This document shows positions 20,754 through 30,046 of a stretch of 64,000 bases of DNA, in pieces. The notes under the pieces are model-generated. The model worked only from the letters and a program-made list of their open reading frames with translations, was not told the origin of the DNA and did not search any database. This DNA comes from Oxalobacteraceae bacterium (GTDB lineage Bacteria > Pseudomonadota > Gammaproteobacteria > Burkholderiales > Burkholderiaceae_D): contig JANXTY010000030.1 of the NCBI GenBank assembly GCA_025352145.1, positions 124,001-188,000 of the forward strand, written 5' to 3'. The translations under genes were made by a program, and so were the position numbers. Every line of letters starts with the position of its first letter. The first letter of the stretch is position 1.

Positions 20754-21398
20754 TCAGGATTTTGCAGGTTTAACCGCATTGGCGGCAAGTTTTTTGTTTT
20801 TATCAGTGAGTATCTTAATAAGGCCATCAATGCCCGACTTGCCGATTTCTGTCGAGAAAGTCCCTTTGTAAGTTTCGACTAACCAGGCGCCAAAAACATT
20901 AATGTCATAAATCTTCCATCCCGCAGGTAATTTCTCCAGTCGATAATTGAGTTCAATTGCCTCACCGCCACGTGCCTGTATCACTTGGGAATGCACTTCT
21001 ACTTCCATATCTGCCGGTTCACTACGCAAGGACTTGAACACCAGTTTCTGGTCCTTGATTTGGGCAATCGCGCCAGAATAAGTATGGATCAATAAATTAC
21101 GAAATTCATCCGTCAACTGTTTTTGCTGGGCTGGAGTAGCCTCGCGCCAGAACCGACCCGCTGCCAAGGATGTCATCCTTTGGAAATCGACATACGGCAA
21201 AATCTTGGCCTCGACCAAATCCAATACATGTTTTTGATTGCCGCCTTGAATTTCCTTGTCTGTCTTCGCTACGTCCAATACTTCCTGGCTGATGCGTTTG
21301 ACCAATACATCTGGCGCCTCCACTGCTTGAACAGGGGAAGCACCGATCAAACTAAAAAGCGTAACGGCAAGAGAAAATAATTTATTCAGTTTTTTCAT
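20754..21398 (-). CDS. mlaC: Periplasmic phospholipid-binding protein MlaC
   Basis: 214 residues from the ATG at 21398, which gives a clean signal peptide (MKKLNKLFSLAVTLFSLIGA, cleavage near SPVQA); a longer frame from 21455 would bury it. The Tol_Tol_Ttg2 domain includes PYVDFQRMTSLAAGRFWREA and GGEAIELNYRLEKLPAGWKI. MlaC shuttles phospholipid between outer-membrane MlaA and the inner-membrane complex. Its start lies 17 nt inside the mlaA coding end, so translation is probably coupled. Confidence 0.94.
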   Translation of the reverse strand: MKKLNKLFSLAVTLFSLIGASPVQAVEAPDVLVKRISQEVLDVAKTDKEIQGGNQKHVLDLVEAKILPYVDFQRMTSLAAGRFWREATPAQQKQLTDEFRNLLIHTYSGAIAQIKDQKLVFKSLRSEPADMEVEVHSQVIQARGGEAIELNYRLEKLPAGWKIYDINVFGAWLVETYKGTFSTEIGKSGIDGLIKILTDKNKKLAANAVKPAKS

Positions 21399-22305
21399 GT
21401 TTTTCTTGATTAGGTAAAGATGAAGTTGTCCCAGGTACTGGGGGCGCCTCTGCATTTAACTGCCCGGACATCGAGTTGGATGACACAGCGACTGTCGATT
21501 GTTGATTAACGACCGTATTTGATTCGCCCACTGGATTTTTTAAGTGCACTTTTTCCAGTTTTGTATCAGGACTGACCTCCCTCTCCTCGTCTGGCATACC
21601 TTTCCCATCCTTGATCTGGCCTTCACGACGCTGCATGTAGGCGTCACGAATAAATTCGTATCGATCAAGAGCTGCCTCCTCAATCAAATTAGACGCGCCA
21701 AGCAAAGATGCACGGCGATCAATCAAACGGACTGCAGTACCAACATTGCGCCAACGTACGGGGTACTTGTAGGTCCAAGGATCGGCATTGAAATCGATCG
21801 GGAAAACAATCGTGTCTCGCAAAGTGTAAGATCCAAACACGGGTAACACAACATACGGCCCTGGTTTTATGCCCCATACGCCAAGAGTTTGACCGAAATC
21901 CTCCTTGTGCTTTGTGAGTCCGGCTTCAGAGCCAATATCGAGCACGCCAGCCAATCCCAATGTGCTATTAAGGGCAACGCGCATAACATCAGACATCCCT
22001 TTGTCCACATTACCCTGCATTAAATTATTGACCGCCGTCCACACATCGCCAAGGTTACCAAAGAAATTGCCGATACCTGTCTGAACAAAGGAAGGCAATA
22101 CTGTCTGATACATAGTTGCTGCAGGTCTCAAGGCCACATCATCTAACTTGTCATTGAATTTAAACATCGTTCGGTTGAAGCCCTCGAAAGGGTCTTTCGG
22201 ATTAGCCGGGTTCGACATCGTCGCACAGCCCGACAACGTGGCGAACATGACTATCGCAATAAGCACAAGCAATGCCCGGGCAATTCGATTTGAGCCGGGG
22301 TTCAT
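21382..22305 (-). CDS. mlaA: Outer-membrane lipoprotein MlaA (VacJ)
   Basis: 307 residues. The lipobox L24-S-G-C27 shows a lipoprotein. DPFEGFNRTMFKFNDKLDD and PGPYVVLPVFGSYTLRDTI are characteristic MlaA segments. It removes mislocalised phospholipid from the outer leaflet. About 60 extra C-terminal residues (after DEEREVSPD) are low in complexity and rich in Ser, Thr, Val, Asn and Gln, longer than the enterobacterial protein and probably disordered. It overlaps mlaD by 4 nt. Confidence 0.95.
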   Translation of the reverse strand: MNPGSNRIARALLVLIAIVMFATLSGCATMSNPANPKDPFEGFNRTMFKFNDKLDDVALRPAATMYQTVLPSFVQTGIGNFFGNLGDVWTAVNNLMQGNVDKGMSDVMRVALNSTLGLAGVLDIGSEAGLTKHKEDFGQTLGVWGIKPGPYVVLPVFGSYTLRDTIVFPIDFNADPWTYKYPVRWRNVGTAVRLIDRRASLLGASNLIEEAALDRYEFIRDAYMQRREGQIKDGKGMPDEEREVSPDTKLEKVHLKNPVGESNTVVNQQSTVAVSSNSMSGQLNAEAPPVPGTTSSLPNQEKHEKTE

Positions 22306-22775
22306 TTGCCATCCACCTTCGCTTCAGCAGCTTTGCTATAGAGAAACTGGCTAATTAAATTTTCCAACACAACGGCAGATTGGGTCATCTTGATCTGATC
22401 GCCCGTCGCCAAATTATTGGTATCCCCACCCGCTTCCAGCCCGATATATTGCTCACCCAACAAACCTGCCGTTAAGATTTTTGCCGAACTGTCTTTAGGA
22501 AATTGGTACCGGCTCTCTAGATTCAGGGTCACCCACGCCTGGAATTTCTTATCATCGAATTTGATTTCCCCGACCCGTCCGACCACTACCCCACCACTCT
22601 TGACGGGCGCCTGTGGCTTAAGGCCGCCAATGTTGTCGAATTTTGCTGTCACCACATAAGTCTGCCCAAAAGATAATGAACTCATGTTACCGGCCTTCAA
22701 AGCCAGGAACATCAACGCAGCCGCACCTAATAAGACGAACAAACCCACCCATACATCCAATGATTTACGTTGCAT
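22302..22775 (-). CDS. mlaD: Mla transporter MCE-domain subunit MlaD
   Basis: 157 residues from the ATG at 22775 with AAGGAA upstream; a frame to 22841 adds 22 unrelated residues. One membrane helix (about 8-26) is followed by an MCE domain: VTAKFDNIGGLKPQAPVKSG and AKILTAGLLGEQYIGLEAGG. MlaD forms the hexameric lipid tunnel on the periplasmic side of MlaFEDB. Its stop overlaps the mlaA start (ATGA). Confidence 0.94.
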   Translation of the reverse strand: MQRKSLDVWVGLFVLLGAAALMFLALKAGNMSSLSFGQTYVVTAKFDNIGGLKPQAPVKSGGVVVGRVGEIKFDDKKFQAWVTLNLESRYQFPKDSSAKILTAGLLGEQYIGLEAGGDTNNLATGDQIKMTQSAVVLENLISQFLYSKAAEAKVDGK

Positions 22776-22882
22776 AACTTTATTCCTTAGTAATCTTTTT
22801 GCATTAATCTCTTCGTGCCAATTCTTTGCAGTGTGACGCAATCAAAACCATGACTTCTCGCCCCAGCCTGACTGACTTGACA

Positions 22883-23662
22883 TCACTTGTTAAACATCAA
22901 GGCGGTCATTAAAAAATCAAGCCACCACACAGATAACGATGAAATCACGACAGTGCGGGTAGTCGCCCGCGCAACATCCTCTGGCGTCGCTTGTGCTTCA
23001 TAACCTTGAAAAAGAGAGACGAACGTCACTGCAATGCCGAATACCAGACTTTTAACAAAACCGTTAGCAATGTCTTGCCAAATATCGACGCCCGCTTGCA
23101 TCTGCGACCAAAAGGCCCCTTCATCAACTCCAATGAGCTGTACACCTACGAGATAACCGCCGAGTACACCAACAGCACTAAATATTGTCGCAAGTATGGG
23201 CATGGCAATCACGCCAGCCCAAAACCGCGGCGCCAGCACACGCTCAACTGGGTTGACCGCCATCATTTCCATGGCGGAGAGTTGCTCACCCGCTTTCATT
23301 AATCCAATTTCGGCCGTCAGTGACGTTCCCGCCCGACCAGCAAATAATAGTGCGGTAACGACGGGTCCCAATTCGCGGGTAAGAGACAATGCCACTAACA
23401 GACCCAAGGCTTGCTCGGACCCATATTTATTCAAGGTGTAATAACCTTGCAGACCCAGCACCATGCCCACGAACAAACCGGATACCGCAATGATGATCAG
23501 CGAATAATTGCCGATAAAATGAATTTGCTCCGTCACCAATCGTGGTCGGCGTAACAAGCGCGGCGAAACCGCTAATAAGGCAAAAAAAGAACGCGCCATA
23601 AACCCCAGATGGGCCGCAAATTCACGGGCTGTAGATCCGACGCTAGAAAGTAAATTGCGCAT
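22883..23662 (-). CDS. mlaE: Mla transporter permease MlaE
   Basis: 259 residues with five or six membrane helices. The family signatures LTRELGPVVTALLFAGRAGT and AEIGLMKAGEQLSAMEMMAV are present. It is the permease of the inner-membrane phospholipid transporter. Its start overlaps the mlaF stop by one base; a 107-bp gap precedes mlaD. Confidence 0.95.
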   Translation of the reverse strand: MRNLLSSVGSTAREFAAHLGFMARSFFALLAVSPRLLRRPRLVTEQIHFIGNYSLIIIAVSGLFVGMVLGLQGYYTLNKYGSEQALGLLVALSLTRELGPVVTALLFAGRAGTSLTAEIGLMKAGEQLSAMEMMAVNPVERVLAPRFWAGVIAMPILATIFSAVGVLGGYLVGVQLIGVDEGAFWSQMQAGVDIWQDIANGFVKSLVFGIAVTFVSLFQGYEAQATPEDVARATTRTVVISSLSVWWLDFLMTALMFNK

Positions 23663-24468
23663 TATGTCGGCCCTGCCAATCCCATATCCTCGGCCAGAGA
23701 CTTGCCCGGATAATGAAAAGGCACAGGGCCATCGGATTCTGCATGTACGAATTGCTTCACAAATGGATCGGTCGAAGCCCGCATCTCATCTGGAGTGCCT
23801 TGTGCCACGATTTTTCCCTGCGAAAGAAAATAAACGTAATCAGCAATCTCAAGTGATTCAGGCACATCATGCGAAACTAAAATTGCGGTCGAACCCAACG
23901 CGTCATTCAAAGCCCGTATCAAGTTTGCTGTTACGCCTTTCGAGATCGGATCGAGGCCAGCGAATGGTTCGTCGTACATGATGAGTTCAGGATCTAGGGC
24001 AATTGCTCGTGCCACCGCCACACGGCGCGCCATGCCGCCGGATACTTCGGCAGGTTTCAATTGAGCCGCATTACGCAAACCAACAGCGTGTAATTTCATC
24101 AATACCAGATCGCGAATCAGCTCTTCCGGCAGATCCGTATGCTCACGCAAAGGAAAGGCGACATTCTCAAATACGGTTAAATCAGTAAACAATGCGCCGT
24201 GCTGAAACAACATACCCATCTTGCGGCGCAACGCGTACAGGCCATCGTTATCAAGTTCATGAACCACTTGACCATCTACCCGAATTGCGCCTGATTGTGG
24301 CTTTAGCTGGCCCCCAATTAAACGCAGAATAGTAGTCTTGCCCGATCCAGAACCACCCATGACCGCTACTACTTTGCCGCGTGGGAAATCCATCTGGAGA
24401 CCCGACAATATCGAGCGGTCACCATAACCAAATTGCAAATTACGAATTTCAACAAGATTGTTGGGCAC
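23662..24468 (-). CDS. mlaF: Mla transporter ATPase MlaF
   Basis: 268 residues if started at the GTG at 24468 (VPNNLVEIRNLQFGYGDRSI); this start has no strong ribosome-binding site and the frame stays open to 24561, so the start is uncertain. Walker A GGSGSGKTT, signature VSGGMARRVAVARA, Walker B ELIMYDEPFAGLD and LVSHDVPE are intact. It powers MlaFEDB. It is the first gene of mlaFEDACB and faces the pectin island across 730 bp. Confidence 0.93.
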   Translation of the reverse strand: MPNNLVEIRNLQFGYGDRSILSGLQMDFPRGKVVAVMGGSGSGKTTILRLIGGQLKPQSGAIRVDGQVVHELDNDGLYALRRKMGMLFQHGALFTDLTVFENVAFPLREHTDLPEELIRDLVLMKLHAVGLRNAAQLKPAEVSGGMARRVAVARAIALDPELIMYDEPFAGLDPISKGVTANLIRALNDALGSTAILVSHDVPESLEIADYVYFLSQGKIVAQGTPDEMRASTDPFVKQFVHAESDGPVPFHYPGKSLAEDMGLAGPT

Positions 24469-25201
24469 AGGAAAAATGAAAACATTACGATGACGTATTC
24501 TAGTGCAGAACAAACAAGGTCTGCTGGTAACGAACACAAATTTGCCTATCAGACGGGGCAAAAATACAACACTAATGAATCTTCAGTCAGTTATTGTGCC
24601 CTGTATAGACACATCATAATCGCCAATTTTTATATGAATTGCAACTAGTTCGAATTCCCCGCTGCCTCAGTTGCCGGTCGTGCTTCTCGATCCACTATTT
24701 TGTCGCTTGTTACGGTTGTGCGGAGGTCTCAGAAATGAGAATTCATCAGGCCTTTCTACATGGAAACATGTTGGTCCAAAATATCCTATTTGGAATCCAA
24801 ATACGGTATTTAGCCATACCAAATAGAGAATTATTGCGAAGAAGTAAGTTATTGGGCTGATCAATTGGTCAAATTAACGTTAATTTTTAGTCCAATTTAA
24901 ATTTTCTGAGGAATTAAAAAATTTAATATTAATGTTGTTAGGTATATTTTAAATGAATTTATCTGATAAATACGAGATATTAATGTAAGTACATGGTTTT
25001 GAGCAGATCAAACTTATTGCGTAACTAGTAAAGTTAATAGGTTGCGATGTTTTAATTTCGACTTACACTTAATTTGCCCAAAAAATGGGCATTGATTACA
25101 ACAAAAAAATATTTGTGTAGTCAAAAATTGGTTCGTGCAGTCGATAGAAACAAAGAAAGGCACTACAACTAAAACACTACTAATAACAGGAGACACGCAA
25201 T
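24469..25201. other. AT-rich intergenic region before the pectate lyase
   Basis: About 730 bp with no credible gene and clearly lower G+C than the core genes on the left. It marks the left edge of the pectin island. It holds a nested palindrome cluster at 24786-24826, a TGCCCA-AAAAA-TGGGCA hairpin at 25075-25091, an ATTGGTT half-site at 25127-25133, and an AGGAGA ribosome-binding site at 25188-25193 for the lyase. Confidence 0.6.
24786..24826. promoter_or_regulatory. Nested palindrome cluster, candidate operator
   Basis: A perfect dyad TATTTGGA-A-TCCAAATA spans 24787-24803. It runs into AAATAC-G-GTATTT, and the outer arms CTATTTGG (24786-24793) and CCAAATAG (24819-24826) also pair. Such stacked TTTGG/CCAAA dyads suggest a binding site for a dimeric regulator. 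Which gene it controls, mlaF or the pectate lyase, cannot be told. Confidence 0.3.
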
Positions 25202-26245
25202 ATGAAAAAATCTATGCAACTGAAGAGTGTGCTGGTAATGGCTGCCGTTGCAGCCGCTACGCAAGCAGCTGTGGCTGGACCCGTTGGTTATGGCGCATCA
25301 GTCACCGGGGGGGGCAGTAAAGCCGCAGTGAACGCAGCTACCATGGCCGCTATTCAATCCGCCATTAACGGCTACTCAGGCAGCGGTGGCTTAGTCATCA
25401 ACTACACGGGTACATTCAATTTCGCTTCAATTACTAACGTCTGCACTCAGCACAGCAAGTCAGTTACCGAAGTCGCGATCAAGAACAAGAACGACATCAC
25501 TATCAAGGGTGCAAACGGTTCATCTGCCAACTTTGGTATTCGCATCAAGGGTTCGTCGAGCAACATCATCGTTCAGAACATGACGATTGGTTTGGTTCCT
25601 GGCGGTGACAACAACGGCGACATCATAGGCATTGAGGGCACTGCCAACAAGATATGGATCGACCATAACAACCTCTTCACGTCGAACAAGGATTGTTCAG
25701 GTACCGGCGACACGATGTACGACGGTATGATCGACATCAAGAAAGCCACAAACAACATCACCGTGTCTTACAACCACTTGCATGACCACCACAAGGTGAT
25801 GCTGGGTGGTTCGAGCGATTCCGACACGAGCAATCGTCACGTGACCGTGCATCACAACTGGTTCGAAAACGTTGGCTCGCGCACACCGATGGATCGTGCC
25901 GGTACGTACCACATCTACAATAACTACTACAACAACGTCATCACCTCGGGCATCAATATTCGACTGGGTGGCATTGCGCTGATCGAAAGCAACTACTTCG
26001 AAAACACTGCCAGCCCGGTTACTTCGCGTGACAGCAAGGCTATCGGCTTCTGGGATCTGCGCAATAATTTCATCGGTACAGGTATCACCTGGAGCGGTGC
26101 AGGCAGTCCGGGCGCAAACGCTACTAGCTGGACAACGACCAAGGCATTCGGCACTGTTCCGTACAGCTACACGTTAACCGCGGCGGCCAGTGTCAAAGCC
26201 AAAGTCATGGCAACCGCTGGTGCAGGTACGAATCTGGCTGAATAG
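25202..26245 (+). CDS. Secreted pectate lyase, polysaccharide lyase family 1 (PelC-like)
   Basis: 347 residues. A signal peptide (about 1-25, ending AAVAG) directs export. The parallel beta-helix carries the PL1 landmarks: KIWIDHNNLF, DGMIDIKKATNNITVSYNHL, HHKVMLGG and R-T-P-M-D-R-A-G before TYHIYNNYYNN, which matches the catalytic Arg region of PelC (R-x-P-x-x-R-x-G). It cleaves polygalacturonate by calcium-dependent beta-elimination, giving 4,5-unsaturated products. A run of eight G at 25307-25314 lies in codons 36-38. AGGAGA precedes the ATG and a strong terminator follows, so it is a single-gene unit. Confidence 0.94.
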   Translation: MKKSMQLKSVLVMAAVAAATQAAVAGPVGYGASVTGGGSKAAVNAATMAAIQSAINGYSGSGGLVINYTGTFNFASITNVCTQHSKSVTEVAIKNKNDITIKGANGSSANFGIRIKGSSSNIIVQNMTIGLVPGGDNNGDIIGIEGTANKIWIDHNNLFTSNKDCSGTGDTMYDGMIDIKKATNNITVSYNHLHDHHKVMLGGSSDSDTSNRHVTVHHNWFENVGSRTPMDRAGTYHIYNNYYNNVITSGINIRLGGIALIESNYFENTASPVTSRDSKAIGFWDLRNNFIGTGITWSGAGSPGANATSWTTTKAFGTVPYSYTLTAAASVKAKVMATAGAGTNLAE

Positions 26246-26280
26246 TCGGGAATTCGGTAAGCCGGAACAGTTGGAAATTC

Positions 26281-26305
26281 AAACGGCGCTTCGGCGCCGT
26301 TTTTT
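26281..26305 (+). terminator. Rho-independent terminator after the pectate lyase
   Basis: ACGGCGC - TTCG - GCGCCGT (26283-26300) forms a 7-bp GC-rich stem with a TTCG loop, followed directly by TTTTT. It lies 37 bp after the lyase stop. Confidence 0.88.
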
Positions 26306-26366
26306 ATTGACAATGATGTCGAATCTGGCGAACAACACCGGACGATAAATATACGGCCAGTCGGCT

Positions 26367-26738
26367 TTGCCGTCCGATCCCACTGAAGGCAAGCAATGGC
26401 TGCGCAAGACGACCATGCAATCGCACTTCTTCCCATGCCAGCAATTGCCCTCGTACTTGTTGCGCGAAGGTACCAGCCAGGCCGAACTGGAAGAGGCCGT
26501 CGATTCACTACGTTCCCTCTCGGAAAAAGAGCTGATTGCCCGCTTTCAGCGGGGGCAGTGCTACGAAGGGGGTCGGGGAGTGGTGAAGGACTACGCGCAG
26601 GCTGCCCCGATCGACTTGGCCCAAGCGGCAACTCTCAAGCGTGAAGGACAAGCAGAGGTCGAGCGAAGAACAAAACTCTGGCATCGGCCGCTAACGTGCG
26701 AAACTAATTGCTGCCAGCTCGGGGGTAGCGATGATTAA
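26367..26738 (+). pseudogene. Possible remnant of a Sel1-repeat protein
   Basis: An open frame of 123 codons contains one stretch (about residues 58-80, nt 26538-26606), A-R-F-Q-R-G-Q-C-Y-E-G-G-R-G-V-V-K-D-Y-A-Q-A, that fits a Sel1-like repeat (A....G..Y..G.GV..D...A). The rest is not recognisable, there is no good ribosome-binding site and no second repeat. I read it as a decayed fragment, although a small functional gene is not excluded. The rest of 26246-26792 holds only the lyase terminator. Confidence 0.3.
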
Positions 26739-26792
26739 AGTCTTTAAGCTGTAAACACGCAACCTAAAATTACGTATTAAAACCCTGCCCAA

Positions 26793-28493
26793 CTAGGGCA
26801 CAGGGATCCAGCCTGCGTTGCTATTCCATTGTGCGAATACTTTGGCGCGTGTCGAGAAACCGCCTGTGTATCCGCTCGACGATATCTGTGCCGAATGGCT
26901 ATCCCGTGTACTGACATCGAGTACGCCGCCGCTTGCGTTCATGCTGCCATATTCACGCCAACCCGACGTATCGGTCGCAACCAATGGGTTCGGCAATACT
27001 GCCGGGGTCTGTAGAGCCCAGCCAACAGAGGCTATATGTGACCCCATCTTAGTATTGATATAGGCCACGTTATCGCAAGCATTGCCTGTGGCTGCGCAAG
27101 GATTCGTTGTTGAACCTGGGCTACGTGCTAGATAGCTTGATCCAGCGGGAACCCCGGCCTCCGCCGTCAATGTGCTATTGAGAAAAACAAAACCGGGATA
27201 GCCAAATTGCGAACGTGCCTGCACCAGATATCCTCCACTGGTTGCATTGGTGGTGTCGACTACGGTACGGATTTCGCATTCTTCAAACAATGCAGCATGA
27301 GCGCCGCCCCACATGAAATCCACATCGCCCGTGATCAACGATTGATAAAACCAGGCCCAACCCTTGGTTTGAATCGTGTCTTGCGTACCCAAAAAATTCA
27401 TTTGCTTGCCCATCAAGCGACTACCCGTCGTAGTCGAACTATTGAAATAGATCGTTTCTGCTTGGTTGTTATAAGCTGCCGCTTTAACGTGCGTGTTCTT
27501 TAGCGTGAAATTACTAAGCGTGATCAGATCACCGCCTTCGGCCAACAAAACCGCACGGCCGCCACCCAGTGCCGGTGCAGCAGATACCGTAACAGCAGAC
27601 CCTCCAGAGCCGGAATTGAGGGAGTCAAAATTGTCATATTGGATCACTACGCCGTTACGACTTTCCCCGCTAATCGTAAGCTGGTTCACATTACGCACGA
27701 ACATCATTTCGTCGTAAGTTCCATTTTTAATAGTGATCGTCTTGTCGACAGCAGCATAGGAGCAAGCTGGCGTACACCCCGTACTGCTTCCTATGTTCAT
27801 CATGTAATTGAGGGCGCCCTGGACGGTACGAAAATCTGCCGTTCCATCGTCGTCTACCGTCACAGAAGCAGCGGTCGGCGCACTCTTAGTGATGAAATTC
27901 CAACCGCTCGATTTTGTGAGACCTGCAAAGTTGGCGCTATTGATTTTGCCCGCAAATGCTGCGTTATCGATCGTCACGTAATACGCAGTGTTATTGAGCA
28001 ACACGCCATTGTGAGGATAGATCGTTGCACTATTCCCGGTGATCTTGACTGGTGTGTAGTACACCCATCGCACGCGCCCGGCTGTTGGGGTGACGTTCTT
28101 GCCAATTGAATCAACTGATGCCAATGTAGACGACAGGGCTGCCACGGGATGACGCGTACTCAGGTCTATTGAATCGACCAGGCTATCATCGCTTTGTTTG
28201 TAAATATTAATCAAGCCGCTTGTGCCGAGCGTGGGTGCCGCATCAAAAGTTATTTTCAGGCGCGTATCGGTGTAGGCGGCGGTTTCTCCTTTCGCCGGAA
28301 GATAGGCAGAAGAACTGGTAGATGCCGTTGTTGTGGTGGTTGTTGCAGTGGTCGTAGTACTGGTTGCAGCAGTGGTAGTGGTCGACGATTCACTATGGTA
28401 ATCGGGCGCGGAGTACGCACTTCCGCCACAGGCACTCACGCTCGCCACGATAGCAATCAAACTCGTTAGTAGCATTATTTTTTGATGGTTCAT
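26793..28493 (-). CDS. Lipoprotein pectin methylesterase (CE8) with Thr-rich linker
   Basis: 566 residues. The lipobox V-S-A-C22 predicts an outer-membrane lipoprotein. A Thr/Ser/Ala-rich linker (about 36-62) is followed by an Ig-like beta domain (about 65-190: DTRLKITFDAAPTLGTSGLI) and a CE8 beta-helix (about 205-560). Catalytic landmarks are FLGTQDTIQ and the Asp in TGDVDFMWGGA; the usual LGRPW reads YLARSPGS. It removes methyl esters from pectin, making it accessible to the lyase and polygalacturonase. It is the last gene of the leftward pectin operon, 29 bp after GH105. Confidence 0.92.
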   Translation of the reverse strand: MNHQKIMLLTSLIAIVASVSACGGSAYSAPDYHSESSTTTTAATSTTTTATTTTTTASTSSSAYLPAKGETAAYTDTRLKITFDAAPTLGTSGLINIYKQSDDSLVDSIDLSTRHPVAALSSTLASVDSIGKNVTPTAGRVRWVYYTPVKITGNSATIYPHNGVLLNNTAYYVTIDNAAFAGKINSANFAGLTKSSGWNFITKSAPTAASVTVDDDGTADFRTVQGALNYMMNIGSSTGCTPACSYAAVDKTITIKNGTYDEMMFVRNVNQLTISGESRNGVVIQYDNFDSLNSGSGGSAVTVSAAPALGGGRAVLLAEGGDLITLSNFTLKNTHVKAAAYNNQAETIYFNSSTTTGSRLMGKQMNFLGTQDTIQTKGWAWFYQSLITGDVDFMWGGAHAALFEECEIRTVVDTTNATSGGYLVQARSQFGYPGFVFLNSTLTAEAGVPAGSSYLARSPGSTTNPCAATGNACDNVAYINTKMGSHIASVGWALQTPAVLPNPLVATDTSGWREYGSMNASGGVLDVSTRDSHSAQISSSGYTGGFSTRAKVFAQWNSNAGWIPVP

Positions 28494-28522
28494 TTTGTTT
28501 CCTGATTAAAGAATATTACGCC

Positions 28523-29971
28523 TTATTCCATTTCGCTCGCTGCCAACAGAACAGCGCCAAAAGCTTGCGGCACATTGTCGCGGACATACAGAAAACGGCA
28601 CTCGTTAGGCGGTGAGGTAAATCTCGGCGGTAATAAACTCGGGGCGCAAGTAGCGGTCGGCGCAGGCAGCGGGCCGGTTGCGTTGTCTGTGCGGAAATCG
28701 GCGTTGACGTAGGCGTTATAGGTACCGCCCACGCTCATGCCAACCACCGTGCCGTGGATCTTCACGTCATTGCCTGCAATGTCGATCTGTGTTTTGACGC
28801 CCGCCCAGGCTTTCTTGGCGACGTTTTTATAGTGTCGTGGGATAAGGCCTGTACGCACTGCCTTGGCAAAGCCATAGGCGAATAAAGCAGTCGCGGAGGT
28901 TTCATTCCAGTTGGGCAGGGCTTTGACGGTGGGTTCCGTAGGATAGCCGCCCTGAGCAGGTAAATGGTCATTCGTCACATCGATTACCTGATTCCACAGG
29001 CCTGTTTTTTTGTCCTGATATTGCGCTATTGCTGCCGACATATCTTTGATAATCTGCACCAAGCGAGGACGATCCGGGTGCGCCTTGGGCAAGTCATCGA
29101 GCACATCGATAATGCCGAGGTAATACCAGCAAATTGAACGGCTCCACAGCACGGAAGTCGCACGCTCGCTAGTGAGGGGCGGGACTCTGCCCTTGAGGTG
29201 ATCCAGGCCCAGCCAGACCCCATCCGGGGCACCATTCCAGGCATGGACGTAAAGCTTCTTGGTTGGTACTGCGGTATTTTCATCGATCAATCGGATCTGG
29301 GTTGTCACGGTATTGAATGCGGCAATCGCATCGCCAGGAATAGCTTGATCCGCATACAGATGCGCATATTTGGCAAGGAACGGCTCCGACATATAGATGC
29401 CATCGAGCCATTGCTGGTTCGCATAATTGGGCTTGTGCCAGAAGGCACCTTGCGGATTTTTTTGAATTTTGTCAAACACCGCACGCTGGTTGGCCATCGC
29501 GGTCAGGTAACGTGGGTCCTTGGTTTTTTCGTAGAGACCGAATAACAGCATGGAGGGCTGAATCACGTCTTGAATCGTTGATTCTGCAGCATGCGCTTCG
29601 GCAGAGGAAGGACGTCCGTAACGGATATTTCCAGATGCATCAACGAAGGTATCGACCCATTTTTTAACGTAGTCGTAATACTTTACATTGCCGGTTTTTT
29701 CATACATTTTCCATATACCAACCAGGGGGATGCCGTTGGTATATTCCCAGTACTTCGGTACCGGTCGCGCAGGAACGGTGGTGTAGTCCAGGCTGAAACA
29801 ATGGGAGCCGCATGTCGCATCGTCAAGCTCCGGCCAGGTCGTCAGCATGTAGTCGGCAACGCTGATGCCGATTTTCGGGCTTGCTGCGGTAGACGCTGTC
29901 GCAGCGGCAATCAGGCTTACCCCGAGCAGTGCAGACAGACATTTTTTCAGGGCGGAGAAGCGCATGTTCAT
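28523..29971 (-). CDS. GH105 unsaturated uronyl hydrolase (YteR/RhiN-like)
   Basis: 482 residues with an N-terminal signal peptide (about 1-29, ending STAAS). The alpha/alpha-barrel of GH105 is recognisable: KYWEYTNGIPLVGIWKMYEK, ESTIQDVIQPSMLLFGLYEK and QQWLDGIYMSEPFLAKYA, in which the Asp after WL corresponds to the catalytic Asp of YteR. The family removes the 4,5-unsaturated uronic acid made by lyases. It is predicted to act in the periplasm on products of the pectate or rhamnogalacturonan lyases. It is about 100 residues longer than YteR. It follows GH28 by 75 bp. Confidence 0.88.
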   Translation of the reverse strand: MNMRFSALKKCLSALLGVSLIAAATASTAASPKIGISVADYMLTTWPELDDATCGSHCFSLDYTTVPARPVPKYWEYTNGIPLVGIWKMYEKTGNVKYYDYVKKWVDTFVDASGNIRYGRPSSAEAHAAESTIQDVIQPSMLLFGLYEKTKDPRYLTAMANQRAVFDKIQKNPQGAFWHKPNYANQQWLDGIYMSEPFLAKYAHLYADQAIPGDAIAAFNTVTTQIRLIDENTAVPTKKLYVHAWNGAPDGVWLGLDHLKGRVPPLTSERATSVLWSRSICWYYLGIIDVLDDLPKAHPDRPRLVQIIKDMSAAIAQYQDKKTGLWNQVIDVTNDHLPAQGGYPTEPTVKALPNWNETSATALFAYGFAKAVRTGLIPRHYKNVAKKAWAGVKTQIDIAGNDVKIHGTVVGMSVGGTYNAYVNADFRTDNATGPLPAPTATCAPSLLPPRFTSPPNECRFLYVRDNVPQAFGAVLLAASEME

Positions 29972-30046
29972 GGAGTTTGCCTTTGTGCTGCTTACTGGAA
30001 ATATTAATTGGAAATATTCACTGGAAATGCTTATACGGCCAGAGGC

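Noticed and set aside
24639-24864. Short frames on both strands in the AT-rich region before the lyase
   Set aside because: No ribosome-binding sites, no domain, and they overlap the palindrome cluster.
26167-26631. 154-codon minus-strand frame over the pectate lyase end
   Set aside because: It spans the lyase terminator and coding end antisense, with low-complexity Pro/Arg/Ser composition typical of a shadow frame.
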